Positions 1 through 9,682 of a DNA stretch of 64,000 nucleotides are shown here, one piece after another. Source of the stretch: Flammeovirgaceae bacterium (GTDB lineage Bacteria; Bacteroidota; Bacteroidia; Cytophagales; Cyclobacteriaceae); contig JADJMA010000002.1 in assembly GCA_016709845.1 (NCBI GenBank), positions 199,501-263,500 of the forward strand, in the 5' to 3' direction. Within the stretch, counting starts at the first letter, position 1; every line of letters starts with the position of its first letter. A program made the position numbers and the translations under genes. The notes under the pieces are model-generated. The model ran no database searches. It was not told where the DNA came from and saw only the letters and a list, made by a program, of their open reading frames with translations.

Positions 1-590
1 ATCTGGTGTTTGTCACTATCCCAACTCAAATGGTAAAGCGCAGTTATGAAGCGGCCAAAACGCTGGGCGAAGATTTTAAGAAAGCGTTTCAGTTTACACC
101 CGAAATCACCGTGGATCACACGATTGTTCTCAACCAACAAACTCCCGTACTTGAACTTGCCGTGCTCTCCCAAAATTTTGGTCACAGCTATACCTGGACA
201 AACAAGTGGCTAAATAGTACCAAACAAATTTTTATAACAGGCACCTTTGAAGCAAAGGCAGGCTTCGATCTGCGTAAGAAATTCTCGATTGAGCTTACCG
301 ATGATAAAGCGTATGTGACATTGCCCGAGCCAACCTTACTATCGATCGAGTCTCAAGGTGACATTACCTATCGCGATGAAAATGGTTACTGGAATTGGGT
401 TGAAACAGAAGACCGAACAAAAGCTACTAATGCTTTCATTAAGGACGCTCGCACATTTGCCACTAAGGCAGCCTTTATAAAAGACGCCCGAGTTAAGATG
501 GAAGAACAATTAAAAGTTTTGTTGAAACCCTATGCTGAAGAGGTAATCATCCGTTATGATGTATCTATAAAAATTCCTGCACCAAAATAA
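1..590 (+). CDS. DUF4230 domain protein, 5' partial
   Basis: The frame is already open at the window edge, so the GTG at 6 is only the first possible start and the true N-terminus (probably a membrane anchor) lies outside. The visible 190 or so residues match my memory of the DUF4230 family: a stretch around GTFEAKAGFDL, then LPEPTLLSIE, and a YRDENGYWNW segment followed by a long helical tail rich in Lys/Ala. Such proteins are usually anchored by one N-terminal membrane segment and have no established function. It converges on the next gene, the two stops being only 3 bases apart. Family call is confident, function is unknown. Confidence 0.8.
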   Translation, partial: LVFVTIPTQMVKRSYEAAKTLGEDFKKAFQFTPEITVDHTIVLNQQTPVLELAVLSQNFGHSYTWTNKWLNSTKQIFITGTFEAKAGFDLRKKFSIELTDDKAYVTLPEPTLLSIESQGDITYRDENGYWNWVETEDRTKATNAFIKDARTFATKAAFIKDARVKMEEQLKVLLKPYAEEVIIRYDVSIKIPAPK

Positions 591-593
591 AGA

Positions 594-1643
594 TTACAAC
601 TCCTGATTGTAATAAATTTTATAATACTTTCTTCCATCTTTATCTACTCCGCGTTCAATCAACTCCTTGTCACCATGAATGTAGATGTGAAAATTCTTAT
701 CCAACTTCAATACGCTTTTAAATACCCGCGATTGTTTTTTTACTGCTTCCGCTGAAATTGAAAAGCCATCCTCACGATCAATGCTAAATTGCTCGCGGAA
801 ATTATTATCAAATTTTCGAAATGATTTAATCACTTCCGGATCTTCGAACACTTCCTTTTCAAATTCTTTTTGGTTGAATTCGTCCTTCTTTTTAAAATAA
901 CCGATGGACTTATTTAAATAATCAATCTGGTCGGCTTTCGATAGTTCAAATTCATCCCCAATCTGATCCACTACAAAATGGCGGGCAATGTCAAGAATAT
1001 TTCTGGTGGCCTGAAATTCATCCTTCACCGGCTCGACTCGTAAAAACAATTCGCGCCAATATTGTGCGTCCGATGATTTTCCGGATCGGTCCAAAATAGA
1101 AAGCCGATACCCTTTGTCTTCATCCAGATTATAAATCAAACAGCCTTTGTCCAATTTTTCGAGATTAATGCCGCTCTGAAAATTGACTTCAAACCGGCCA
1201 TCTTTTTTGGTGATCAGTTTAAGAATTGAACTTTTATTTTCCGATTTAAAAATTCCCAATGCTTCCGTTTGTGTGCCGTCTATCTGAATGTTGGAGAACA
1301 TCGCCACAAACAAATCGCCCGATTTAATTAAAGGATGTACTGATACTTCATACAAGTGCTTGGCAATGCTCACCGACTTTAGATGAAACTGATCTTCGGA
1401 AGCAAAAATTTCCTTTGTCCATTGAAACATGGGATTGTGCCGGAAGTCGCCATCGGTGGAAGTAAAGTGATAATACTCGGCTGAGTTAAATGCACCAAGA
1501 AAGGAAGTTGTCAGTTGTGCCCTCAAATCTTCATTGGGCAACTCAAGCTCTGCCCGCGAAGCAATCAGATCTTCACCATTTGTTTTATTGCCGAGCGTGT
1601 GGACTGAGAGATGGCTTAGCTGAGCCTGATGCGTGTTTATCAT
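594..1643 (-). CDS. Nucleoid-associated protein, NA37/YejK family
   Basis: A 349-residue protein, the normal length of the 37-kDa nucleoid-associated family (NdpA/YejK). Features seen: an N-terminal segment with EYYHFTSTDGD, a central FVVDQIGDEFELSKADQIDYLNKS segment that is typical of the family, and a C-terminal domain ending in KYYKIYYNQEL. Members are spread over the nucleoid in E. coli; their molecular task is poorly known. The frame is intact, in contrast to many neighbours. It is transcribed away from the sulfurtransferase gene only in the sense of sharing the minus strand; the 46-base gap upstream allows its own promoter or readthrough. Confidence 0.85.
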   Translation of the reverse strand: MINTHQAQLSHLSVHTLGNKTNGEDLIASRAELELPNEDLRAQLTTSFLGAFNSAEYYHFTSTDGDFRHNPMFQWTKEIFASEDQFHLKSVSIAKHLYEVSVHPLIKSGDLFVAMFSNIQIDGTQTEALGIFKSENKSSILKLITKKDGRFEVNFQSGINLEKLDKGCLIYNLDEDKGYRLSILDRSGKSSDAQYWRELFLRVEPVKDEFQATRNILDIARHFVVDQIGDEFELSKADQIDYLNKSIGYFKKKDEFNQKEFEKEVFEDPEVIKSFRKFDNNFREQFSIDREDGFSISAEAVKKQSRVFKSVLKLDKNFHIYIHGDKELIERGVDKDGRKYYKIYYNQEL

Positions 1644-1689
1644 AGCGGCAAAGATAACCGATGCTGCTGATCAAACTCAGAACAAAAAA

Positions 1690-2538
1690 TTATTTAGCGA
1701 GAATCATCGGCAAATCATTGCGCGACCATTCACTCCAGGAGCCCACATACAGTTTTGGAATTTCAAGACCGGCTGAAGCCATCGCTAATAAGGTGTGGCA
1801 GGCTGTTATTCCCGAACCACAATGCACAATAATCTCGTTAGTATTCTTTCCTTCAAATATCTTTGAATATTTTTCTTTCAATTCTGTGGCCGATAAATAT
1901 TCACCTTCTGCAGTAAGATTTTCAGTGAATGGAATATTAATTGCACCCGGTATATGACCCGCTATTAAATCGATAGGTTCTGTAATTCCATCAAAGCGTT
2001 CTGAAGAACGTACATCAACAATAGTTGCATTATCTTGTCTCGAAGCTACCTTCACTTCTTCAAGATCAGCCATTGGCAATTTCCATTCCTTAGCGGGATA
2101 AGGAGAATTTGGTATTGGCGGCACAGTACCTGAACCTATTGGATAGCCGGCTGCTTTCGCTGATTGCAAGCCACCATTTAACACCTGAACTTTTGCGTGA
2201 CCAATTGCTTTTAACATCCACCAAAAACGTGCGGCTGCATTGCCTGCTTGTTTGTCGTCATAAATAACTACATGACTGGCGGGTGTTATGCCTAACGAAC
2301 CAAGTACTTCAGAAAATTTTTCTAAAGTTGGTAATGGATGGCGGCCACCCTTAGCAGCATTGGGCGTTGGTGTTGCTAATTGATTTTCAGGATCAACATA
2401 ATGCGCGCCTTCTAAATGATTGGCTTCATAATTTGCTTTTGCATTCGGACCAGCGCTTGCATCAAAGACAAGTAAGTCAGGATTGGCTTTAATCGTAAGT
2501 AATTCGCCAGGTGATATTAGTGGATGAAGTTCAATCAT
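1690..2538 (-). CDS. sseA: Sulfurtransferase (3-mercaptopyruvate/thiosulfate type)
   Basis: A 282-residue tandem rhodanese protein. The N-terminal domain (about 1-140, with DDKQAGNAAARFWW) is the inactive copy and the C-terminal domain (about 165-280) carries the catalytic loop HCGSGITA with Cys240. The CGSG-type loop resembles 3-mercaptopyruvate sulfurtransferases more than thiosulfate sulfurtransferases, which usually have CRKG. It would move sulfane sulfur from mercaptopyruvate or thiosulfate to acceptors such as cyanide or thiols in the cytoplasm. Its start overlaps the stop of the upstream VOC gene as ATGA, so the two are translationally coupled. Substrate preference is inferred from the loop only. 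Confidence 0.85.
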   Translation of the reverse strand: MIELHPLISPGELLTIKANPDLLVFDASAGPNAKANYEANHLEGAHYVDPENQLATPTPNAAKGGRHPLPTLEKFSEVLGSLGITPASHVVIYDDKQAGNAAARFWWMLKAIGHAKVQVLNGGLQSAKAAGYPIGSGTVPPIPNSPYPAKEWKLPMADLEEVKVASRQDNATIVDVRSSERFDGITEPIDLIAGHIPGAINIPFTENLTAEGEYLSATELKEKYSKIFEGKNTNEIIVHCGSGITACHTLLAMASAGLEIPKLYVGSWSEWSRNDLPMILAK

Positions 2539-2946
2539 ATCAGTCCTTTATTGTTCTCTTTTGGTTCAATCAAGTCCCACCTATTTCCATATAAATCTTC
2601 AAATACCGCAACTCTTCCATATTCAAAATCCTGGGGCGGTCTTACAAAATTTATTTTTCTCTCAATCATTTTGTTATAGTCTCTCAAAAAATCGTCTGTA
2701 AAGAGAAATAAGAAGACTCTTCCTCCTGCCTGGTTTCCAATGCTTTTGGCTTGCTCCTCATTGGCTGCCTTTGCAAGCAACAAACTACATTCTTTAGCTC
2801 CTGGAGGAGCAACCATAACCCATCTTTTCTTTTCATCAATTTTAGTATCCTCCAAGAAGTATGAAATCCAATTTTTTAGTATAGAAATCAATTGCCTCAT
2901 CATAGTCTTTTACAACTAATGCTATATGTGCAATTCTTTGCTTCAT
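2535..2946 (-). CDS. VOC-family (glyoxalase/bleomycin-resistance fold) protein, frameshifted
   Basis: The protein begins at the ATG at 2946 with MKQRIAHIALVVKDYDEAI and runs in one frame to TKKLDFIL, then continues in another frame with LEDTKIDEKKRWVMVAPPGA to ENNKGLI. The shift lies near 2856-2861. Rejoined, it is a normal VOC domain of about 135 residues: an N-terminal beta-alpha-beta module with His7, a VMVAPPGAKECSLLLAKA strand pair and a C-terminal FEDLYGNRWDLIEP with a Glu metal-ligand candidate. Members are metal-dependent glyoxalases, dioxygenases or resistance proteins; which one cannot be told. It is the first gene of a pair with the sulfurtransferase. Confidence 0.75.
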
Positions 2947-2971
2947 TTAAGTATTATCGAATATGCTATCA

Positions 2972-3039
2972 GCCACCAAGGCACAATGACACCAAAAAGA
3001 AAAACTCTGAAATGTATTGTGTCTTAGTGCCTCCATGGC
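2972..3039. repeat. Imperfect inverted repeat, intergenic
   Basis: Two arms of about 22 bases (2972-2993 and 3018-3039) share GCCA, AGGCAC and GACAC blocks in opposite orientation, with mismatches. It sits between the VOC and CDGSH genes, both on the minus strand. This looks like a dispersed intergenic repeat remnant rather than a terminator, because no T-tract follows either arm. Confidence 0.5.
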
Positions 3040-3060
3040 ATAATAACTATTTTAAGAACC

Positions 3061-3285
3061 CTAAACTTTCTTCGGAGGTAAATCAAAGGCTGTGGCCTCG
3101 TGTTCAAAATTACCTTTGTGCGATCCATCACAAAACGGCTTATTCCCCGAGCGGCCGCAGCGACACAACGAAACTACCGTACGCCCTTGCAGACCATATG
3201 CCGCACCCTGCATATCCACAATTTCAAAATCGCCATCTATTTTTAATGATCCGTTACTGTTGATTGTTATTTTAGTTTTACTCAT
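3061..3285 (-). CDS. CDGSH iron-sulfur domain protein
   Basis: A short protein of 74 residues counted from MSKTKITI; an ATG nine bases upstream is also possible. It carries the complete CDGSH signature: CRCGRSGNKPFCDGSH, that is three Cys and one His, which in this family bind a redox-active 2Fe-2S cluster. The N-terminal part holds an LKIDGDFEIVDMQG strand segment, as in the single-domain bacterial members. It probably moves electrons or clusters in the cytoplasm; partner unknown. It lies between two dispersed inverted repeats, so it may be transcribed on its own. Confidence 0.9.
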   Translation of the reverse strand: MSKTKITINSNGSLKIDGDFEIVDMQGAAYGLQGRTVVSLCRCGRSGNKPFCDGSHKGNFEHEATAFDLPPKKV

Positions 3286-3308
3286 AGTTCGCAAGATACA
3301 TACTTAAG

Positions 3309-3400
3309 GGCATCTCTAAAAACACACACAACAGATGTCAGACTGAGTTTATCGAAGTCTGTTTCGACACGCTCAACATGACAAAGTTTTTAGAAATGCC
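3309..3400. repeat. Dispersed inverted repeat with nested arms
   Basis: The outer arms 3309-3323 and 3386-3400 are 15 bases long with one mismatch. Inside lies a second imperfect inverted pair starting TGTCAGACTGAG and ending CTCAACATGACA, around TCGAAGTCTGTTTCGA. The inner part resembles the TGTCA...TGACA intergenic repeats that I know from many bacterial genomes. It fills the gap between dinB and the CDGSH gene. Confidence 0.65.
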
Positions 3401-3401
3401 G

Positions 3402-4513
3402 TTAAAATAATTTCAACTGGTCGGAATCTTCATCCGTTCGGGTTCGAATGGCTGGATAATTAAAGTTCGAGAGTGAAATACCAAGAAGTCGAACTTTCTT
3501 ATCTAATAAGTCTGTGCTGTCCAATAGTTGTTTGGCGGTACCTTCTATCGTTTCCAAATCATCAATGGCTTCATCAAAGGATTGGCTTCGGGTAATTAGT
3601 TTAAAGTCGTGGTACTTTATTTTTATGGTGATAGTTCGCCCTTTTAATTGATAGCGGGCCAGGCGAGATTGAACAACCAAAGCAATCTTTTCCAATTCAG
3701 TATTCATTTCTTCTTGCGTGGTGAGATCAAATGAAAAGGTGTCTTCTGCTCCCACCGATTTAGCTTCACGATCAGGCCGCACCTCCCGCTCGTCAATCCC
3801 TCGCACTATTTTATAAAAGAACTTGCCCGACTTACCAAAATGTTTGATCAACTGATTTTGAGTTAACTTTTTAAATCGGCTCCCGTATGAAGATTCAATT
3901 TTTTCATTTTCTCGGCCGTCACTTTTCCAACACCAAAGAATTTCTCAACGGGTAGTTTTCCCATAAACGATTCGAGTTTAGACGGACCGATAAACGTTAA
4001 CCCATCAGGCTTATTCATATCCGAAGCCACCTTGGCGGCAAATTTATTTACCGACACGCCTGCCGAAGCGGTTAAGTTTAGCTCGTCCTTGATTTCTTGC
4101 CGAATCAATTTTGCGATTTCAATGGCAGAGCCAATCTGTTGTTTGTCTTCGGTTACATCCAAAAATGCTTCGTCTAATGAAAGGGGTTCAATCAAATCGG
4201 TATAGCGATGAAAAATGCTTCGGATATGTTGCGACACTTCTTTATAAACTTCAAAGCGTGGATATACAAAAATTAAATGTTTGCAGAGTTGTTGGGCTTT
4301 TTTAGATGACATAGCCGACCGAACGCCAAATTTGCGTGCCTCATAACTGGCTGCCGCCACTACGCCACCGCGACCTTCGGGTGAGCCACCAACCACAATG
4401 GGCTTGCCGCGATACTCCGGATGATCACGCTGCTCCACCGAAGCATAAAATGCATCCATATCGATGTGAATAATTTTTCGAATTTTCTTTGTGGGCGTCA
4501 TTGATGATGGCAA
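3402..4513 (-). CDS. dinB: DNA polymerase IV (Y family), frameshifted
   Basis: A translesion DNA polymerase split by one base. The N-terminal part (start 4513) has the palm motifs HIDMDAFYASVEQRD (Asp18) and SLDEAFLDV, which supply the metal-binding acids, then FGVGKVTAEKM of the helix-hairpin-helix thumb. It stops after GADLKS, while the C-terminal part resumes with LIKHFGKSGKFFY and holds the little-finger domain. One more base in the T5 run at 3868-3872 restores the reading ADLKKLTQNQLIKHF. The last residues QLKLF are a textbook sliding-clamp binding motif. Rejoined length is about 370 residues, normal for the family. Two shorter products are very unlikely to be real. Confidence 0.9.
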
Positions 4514-4670
4514 AGGTATATCTGGTTATTTTAGTTTCAATTGTCTAACGTGAACAATCAATATTGAGATTCAGGTCGCGCTAAGATTTCTGATTTGGTC
4601 AGTCGCAACCCATTCGAAGTGTCTTCGCGGGAGAGTAACTCAAACTCATTCATTTTGATCCAAGTTTAAC

Positions 4671-4732
4671 CGAGACCCGTGATCTCAAAGGGTGAAGTAA
4701 AATTCCAACCCTCATCAGGATTCCGGGTCTCG
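4671..4732. repeat. Inverted repeat with nested stem
   Basis: Arms CGAGACCCG (4671-4679) and CGGGTCTCG (4724-4732) are perfectly complementary over 9 bases, with AGGGT/ACCCT nested inside. It lies in the only gene-free stretch above 300 bases in the window (4514-4829), between dinB and the outer-membrane gene. No T-tract follows. Confidence 0.55.
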
Positions 4733-4771
4733 TTAAAGAATATTCTAATTTTAAAAATTCTCCACTCGCCC

Positions 4772-4796
4772 GGAATGACCGCCTTAGGGTCATTCC
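4772..4796 (-). repeat. Hairpin GGAATGACC / GGTCATTCC
   Basis: A perfect 9-base stem (4772-4780 with 4788-4796) and a 7-base loop lie 34 bases past the stop of the outer-membrane gene read on the minus strand. The position suits a transcription terminator, but a T-rich stretch comes only about 13 bases later, so it may equally be one more dispersed repeat. Confidence 0.45.
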
Positions 4797-4829
4797 TTCC
4801 TGTGTCTAACCGGTTGATTTGCCGGCAAG

Positions 4830-5793
4830 CTAATTATCGCTCTTCTTTGGTTTGGTTGCATACTTGCTTCCTAAACCCAATGTTACCTGAAAATAAGGTT
4901 CACGACCTGTTACAGCTGGTCTTTTGCCACCTTCCATACGCACACCCATGGTTATGTATTTTCTGGCAAGAGCTATGTATTCAAAACCCACTCGCCATCC
5001 AATTGATTCTTTTGAAGATCCCTTGTCCTATTTGAAATACTGCCGTGCTTCCATTTGCGTATTTAATATCATCCATACTCAACGAGCTATTGACTAATAC
5101 ATCGGCAAACCACCAACGAAGATAGCTGATGTGGCGCCCCGATCTATCAGCATCTGCAAGTTTACCGGTAGTTAAACCCGCATAGAAATTTTGTGAGCGG
5201 AGAGTTGTAAAATATTTATCTGTTGCCAACACGGGTGTAGAACTTCCTGCTGGAAGAACATACCACTCTTCCTCGCTCTCAGGTGTCACTGGGCTCTTCC
5301 AATTATAAATACCACCTCTTATTGCTAAAATCTTGCGCACCATCCCTTTTGAGGTATATACAGTGGAAGAGGTAGCACTGGGGTTTGTTGACATTTGGCC
5401 AGTGTGATTTCCCATTCGCTCCCATTTTATCTTACCCATAGCCATTTTATCCATCAAATGGAAACGGAAATTGGCTTGAAAATATCCTGCAGGATCAACC
5501 CCTTGATAGGCATCAGAGGTTTCGGGGTTATTTGCATGACCCTCATTTGTATCACTCCATCCACTCGTGCTATACACCACTGCGGCAGAAAGTCTTTTCC
5601 CAACGAAGCCGTCTACTTGAAAGCCATAGCCAAACCCCGTATTTAACGCACCTAAATTAGCATCGAAAGCAATGAATTGCCCTATCAGCTTGGTCGCGTA
5701 ATGATCGCGAGATTCTTCATTTGCAGTTTGTGCTTGTATTTCTGTGGCAATAACACCAACAAGAATCACAAGGGTCAGAAAGTTCTTTTTCAT
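4830..5793 (-). CDS. Predicted outer-membrane protein, frameshifted
   Basis: The protein starts at MKKNFLTLVILVGVIATEIQAQ, a clear signal peptide; a start 24 bases upstream would only add polar residues before it. The mature part alternates polar and aromatic residues as beta-barrel proteins do. The frame ends early after INWMASGF, but shifting near 5000 gives IGWRVGFEYIALARKYITMG and on to a final strand YFQVTLGLGSKYATK, with a stop at 4830-4832. That aromatic last strand fits an outer-membrane barrel. Specific family not recognised. It is flanked downstream by two hairpins and upstream by a 171-base gap shared with the divergent sensor kinase. Confidence 0.6.
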
Positions 5794-5964
5794 GGTAGGT
5801 ATGGTTTGATTTTTCAATTACCTGTTGAATTCTAAATCAAATCTATCCCTCATTTACTTTGAAGACCATCGCATAATAGTAGTATTTAAACCCTCCTTCA
5901 GTAAGGATTTACTACTTAATTCATACTATTGACTTCCGTGCGCAATTCTCGTTAACTTTATAGA

Positions 5965-8958
5965 ATGGGCTTTGGCTTGAAGTGCATACTTAATACTTCA
6001 GTGTTGACTGCACTGAGTGTATGTCTTCTCGTCAACTTATCCTTAGCTCAACGCATCATTCCAAGATTTGAAACGCTGATCAGGATAAAAAGGGATTCAT
6101 GTGGTTTGGAACCTCAAACGGTCTTAATCGATATGATGGCGAAAACATTAAAGTATTCAAGATTAAAAGTCTACCGCTGGAAAAAGCAAACATCAATTTT
6201 ATAAGAGGCAATCTTTGTGAAGATAAAAAGGGACGTATCTGGTACGCGAATGAAACGGGTATATACTTCTTTGATCCACTAAAAGAGGACGTTAGTAAAG
6301 CTTTTGATTTCATGCCCGATAACTCTGGCACAATCGCATATTATTCTTTAGTGTGTCTGGATGAAAATGAAAATCTGTGGTTGTCGCATCCTTCAGTTGG
6401 ACTGTTAAGTTTTTCAACAAACACTCAAAAATTGCTAGAGTTTCCTTTTCCCGATATTTTTTCCAAAACAGATTTTGATGTAGATCCAGACCACATAGGG
6501 AATTCAGTTTTATTCTATATGCCTCAAGAAAAAAATAATTTGAAATTTGATGTTACTACTCATGCCTATCAATTGCTATCAACGGAGCCAGGCAATGCAG
6601 AAATTATTTCCGATGGCAAGTATTTGTATAATGTGAACGATCAGGAGATTACTCCACATGATTCACTCGGGCCGCCTCGCTTAAGTCAATCCATTAAAAT
6701 AAAAGGCAAAATCAGATCTATTTTAAGCGATCAATTCGAACGGATTTGGATAACAACCCTAAGCGATGGGTTATATTGTTATTATCCTATGCAGAATAGG
6801 ACCGAACTGTATCATCATGAGGCTTCGAAACTTAAATCACTTCCCTTTGATATTACCGACCCGCTGTTTTTAGATAACGCCAATAATCTTTGGATCGGTA
6901 CGGATGGTGGCGGAGTAGCCAGGCTTGATCTCAAGTCTTCCCGGTTTGAAATATTTCCATTGAATCAGGGGGATTACCCCTTTTTAAAGGATTATTTTAT
7001 TCGGTGTTTATTTGAAGATGAAGAAGGTAGAGTTTGGTTTGGAACACAGCATAACGGATTTTGTATCTACAATCCGAAGGATGAAACATTAAAAAATTTC
7101 TCGCCTCAAGAAGACAAAAACTCACTTCCTGCTAATAAGGTAAATTTTATTTTTAGAGATGTGCAAGGCACAATGTTCATCGCCCACAGCAAAGGCCTTT
7201 CAGTTTTTAACGAAGAGAAAAATAAATTTACAAACCTTTCTTTTGGGCTGTATTCTAATCAAGGCTTCCCTACTGTCGAAGTATTCAAACTTTTGCAATT
7301 ACAAAGTGATGATATTCTGGTTATCACATCCATGGGTGTTTTCATCCTTCGTAAAATGAAGGGAGTCTATGAAGTATACAAGCGCGAAATAGATATTAAT
7401 GTGACCGATATTGTGGAAACGACTGAAGGGAATCTCTGGATGACTACGCGCGCGTTGGGACTGAATTACTATACATACAAGGAAGGAGAATATGTTGAAG
7501 ATGGCAAATTCTTTGTTGGCATTAATCTACGGAGTATTCACATCGATAAACAAAGCCCTGAAATAATCTGGATTTGTTCGGGCGCAGGGTTGATTCGCTT
7601 CAATACAATATCTCATGAATACAAATTATATAATCATGAGAATGGTATACCTGACAATTATCTATATGGAATTTTAGAGGATGACAATCACAATTTTGGG
7701 TGAGCAGTAATACGGGTATTTATTTTTTGATAGGAAAGGAGAGAAATTTACTAACTACACATTTAATGATGGTCTTCAAAGCAATGAATTTAATTCGCGT
7801 GCATATCACAAAGGTGCCTCAGGCCAGTTTTACTTTGGTGGAATAAATGGGTTCAATTACTTCGATCCAGGTAAAGAGCAAAGTAAACTCAGCCCTCCTA
7901 AAGTGAACATCACAACAACCTGGATCAATGATCAACCATTTGTAAAAGATTCAACCTTTATAAAAGACGAAGAACTGAGACTGAAGTATTTAAAAATGAT
8001 CTTGAATTTTCTTTTGCTGTACTTGATTATACCGTCCGGAAGCAAATAAAATTCAATACAAATTGGATGGGTGGGACGAGAACTTCAATACTACTGCTAT
8101 TAAGAACGTACGGTATTCCAATTTACCTCCAGGAAAATATACACTTCACGTAAGAGGAACCAATACAGGCCAAATCTGGGGTGAAGAAGAACGCTTCGCG
8201 TGAATATAGAAGCCCCATTTTGGAAAACTGATTTCTTTTATGGGGGTATTATCCTGATCGTAATAGGAAGTGTTGTAGGCGCTACCGGGCGCACTACAAA
8301 CAAAAGATAAAAAGAAAGTTCTCTGAATGGGAGAAACAACATGCTGTGTTACAAGAACGGGAACGGATCAGCAAGGATATGCACCGATGATTTAGGATCT
8401 GGATTATCAACTATCGCTATACTAAGTGAATTAGCTATACAAAGACCCCAACCAGATACCTTCACCGAAAAGCAGCTCCGAAAAATTTCAGAATTATCTA
8501 GAGAATTGATTGCTAATTCTGGTGAATTGATTTGGTCTCACAATCCCATTAATGATAGCCTGCTTAAGCTTTTTTGGTATATGCGCGAACATCTAAGTGG
8601 GATGTTTGAAGGCACCTCCACGCTATTTACATTTTTATTGCCCGATCAAATTTCAGATAAGCCTATTCAGGCTGAGTGGAGAAGGAATGTTTTTCTGGTC
8701 ACAAAAGAAGCACTTCACAATGTATTAAAGCATGCGCATGCCAACCATGTCGAGATGAAAGTTTTAAGTAAGAATAACAGTTTGACAATAGTAATTCGTG
8801 ATGATGGGGTGGGGTTTGAAGTAAATGTAAAAATGAATTGTGGTAACGGATTGGGTAATATGAACAAGAGAATAAAGGCCTGTGGCGGAGAACTTAAAAT
8901 TGAAAGCAACCCAGGTAGCGGCACTTTACTAACAGTAATAGTTCCTCTGCCAATATAA
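5965..8958 (+). CDS. Propeller-type sensor histidine kinase (HisKA_3), many frameshifts
   Basis: Reconstructed from several frames. The N-terminus at 5965 (LNTSVLTALSVCLLVNLSLAQ) is a signal peptide. Then follow Reg_prop propeller blades, for example GFMWFGTSNGLNRYDG, NNLWIGTDGGGVARLD and GRVWFGTQHNGF; a Y_Y_Y domain around 8040-8200 (IQYKLDGWDENF, LPPGKYTLHVRGTN); one membrane segment near 8220-8290; a DHp helix with ERERISKDMH then DDLGSGLS, the His being the phosphorylation site of the NarL-type kinases; and an HATPase with N box and DDGVGFEV, GNGLGNMNKR, NPGSGTLLTVIVPLP. Shifts occur near 6085, 7697, 7725, 7985, 8035, 8200, 8283 and 8380. The partner regulator follows after 58 bases. Confidence 0.8.
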
Positions 8959-9016
8959 GGTTGAAATACCACTTTCATGTTATTGGTTTAAGGTGAGTGA
9001 TTTTGCAGTTTGCTAT

Positions 9017-9643
9017 ATGATTCAAGTTGCCATCGTTGAGGATTTGGAAGAAATTCGTAAAGGACTCTCCATGATCATTAATGGAGCAGAGGGGGTTGAA
9101 TGCAAACACACTTTTTCTACGGCAGAAAGCGCCATTCCTGTTTTATCCATGCAACCCGTAGATGTGGTTCTTATGGATATTAATTTGTCAGGCGAAATGA
9201 ATGGGATAGAATGCGTAATGAAATTAAAGCAACTGCAACCCAGTATGCAGTTTATGATGTGCACCGTTTACGAAGATGGTGATTTAATATTTAATGCCCT
9301 TCGGGTAGGGGCCACCGGATATGTTCTGAAGACCATGGAGCCAGCTCGACTGATTGATGCGATAAGAGAAATCTATGGGGGCGGGTCTCCCATGAGCGCC
9401 CAAATTGCCAGAAAGGTAATCTCCTCGTTTCAGCAACCACTCGTACACGAGCCTAACCAATTGCTTTCCAAACGAGAGAATGAACTACTAGAATTGCTGG
9501 CCAGAGGCTATCGGTATAAAGAGATCGCTGATAAATTATTTTTATCGATTGAAACAATTCGAACGCACATCAGAAACATTTATCGAAAGTTAGAAGTGCA
9601 ATCAAGAACAGAAGCGCTGAACAAGGCTTTCCCCAAAGGCTAA
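9017..9643 (+). CDS. Response regulator, NarL/FixJ family
   Basis: A 208-residue regulator counted from MIQVAIVEDLEEIRKGL; a GTG 24 bases upstream is in frame but adds a non-conserved tail. The receiver domain (1-120) has the acidic pair Glu8/Asp9 and the phospho-acceptor Asp54 in VVLMDINLSGEMNG, followed by the conserved Thr and Lys region (MMCTVYE, VLKTMEPA). The C-terminal LuxR-type helix-turn-helix reads LSKRENELLELLARGYRYKEI and ETIRTHIRNIYRKLEV. It should be phosphorylated by the kinase just upstream and act as a DNA-binding regulator; targets unknown. Confidence 0.9.
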   Translation: MIQVAIVEDLEEIRKGLSMIINGAEGVECKHTFSTAESAIPVLSMQPVDVVLMDINLSGEMNGIECVMKLKQLQPSMQFMMCTVYEDGDLIFNALRVGATGYVLKTMEPARLIDAIREIYGGGSPMSAQIARKVISSFQQPLVHEPNQLLSKRENELLELLARGYRYKEIADKLFLSIETIRTHIRNIYRKLEVQSRTEALNKAFPKG

Positions 9644-9682
9644 GTCTTGAACAGCGCTTAAATCTTTACTGTTAGGTTAAAA

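Noticed and set aside
3402..4513. Two separate genes instead of one dinB
   Set aside because: The two pieces are adjoining halves of one polymerase and rejoin with one base in a T5 run.
4679..5035. A plus-strand frame of 118 codons
   Set aside because: It lies antisense to the end of the outer-membrane gene and a repeat, with no recognisable domain.
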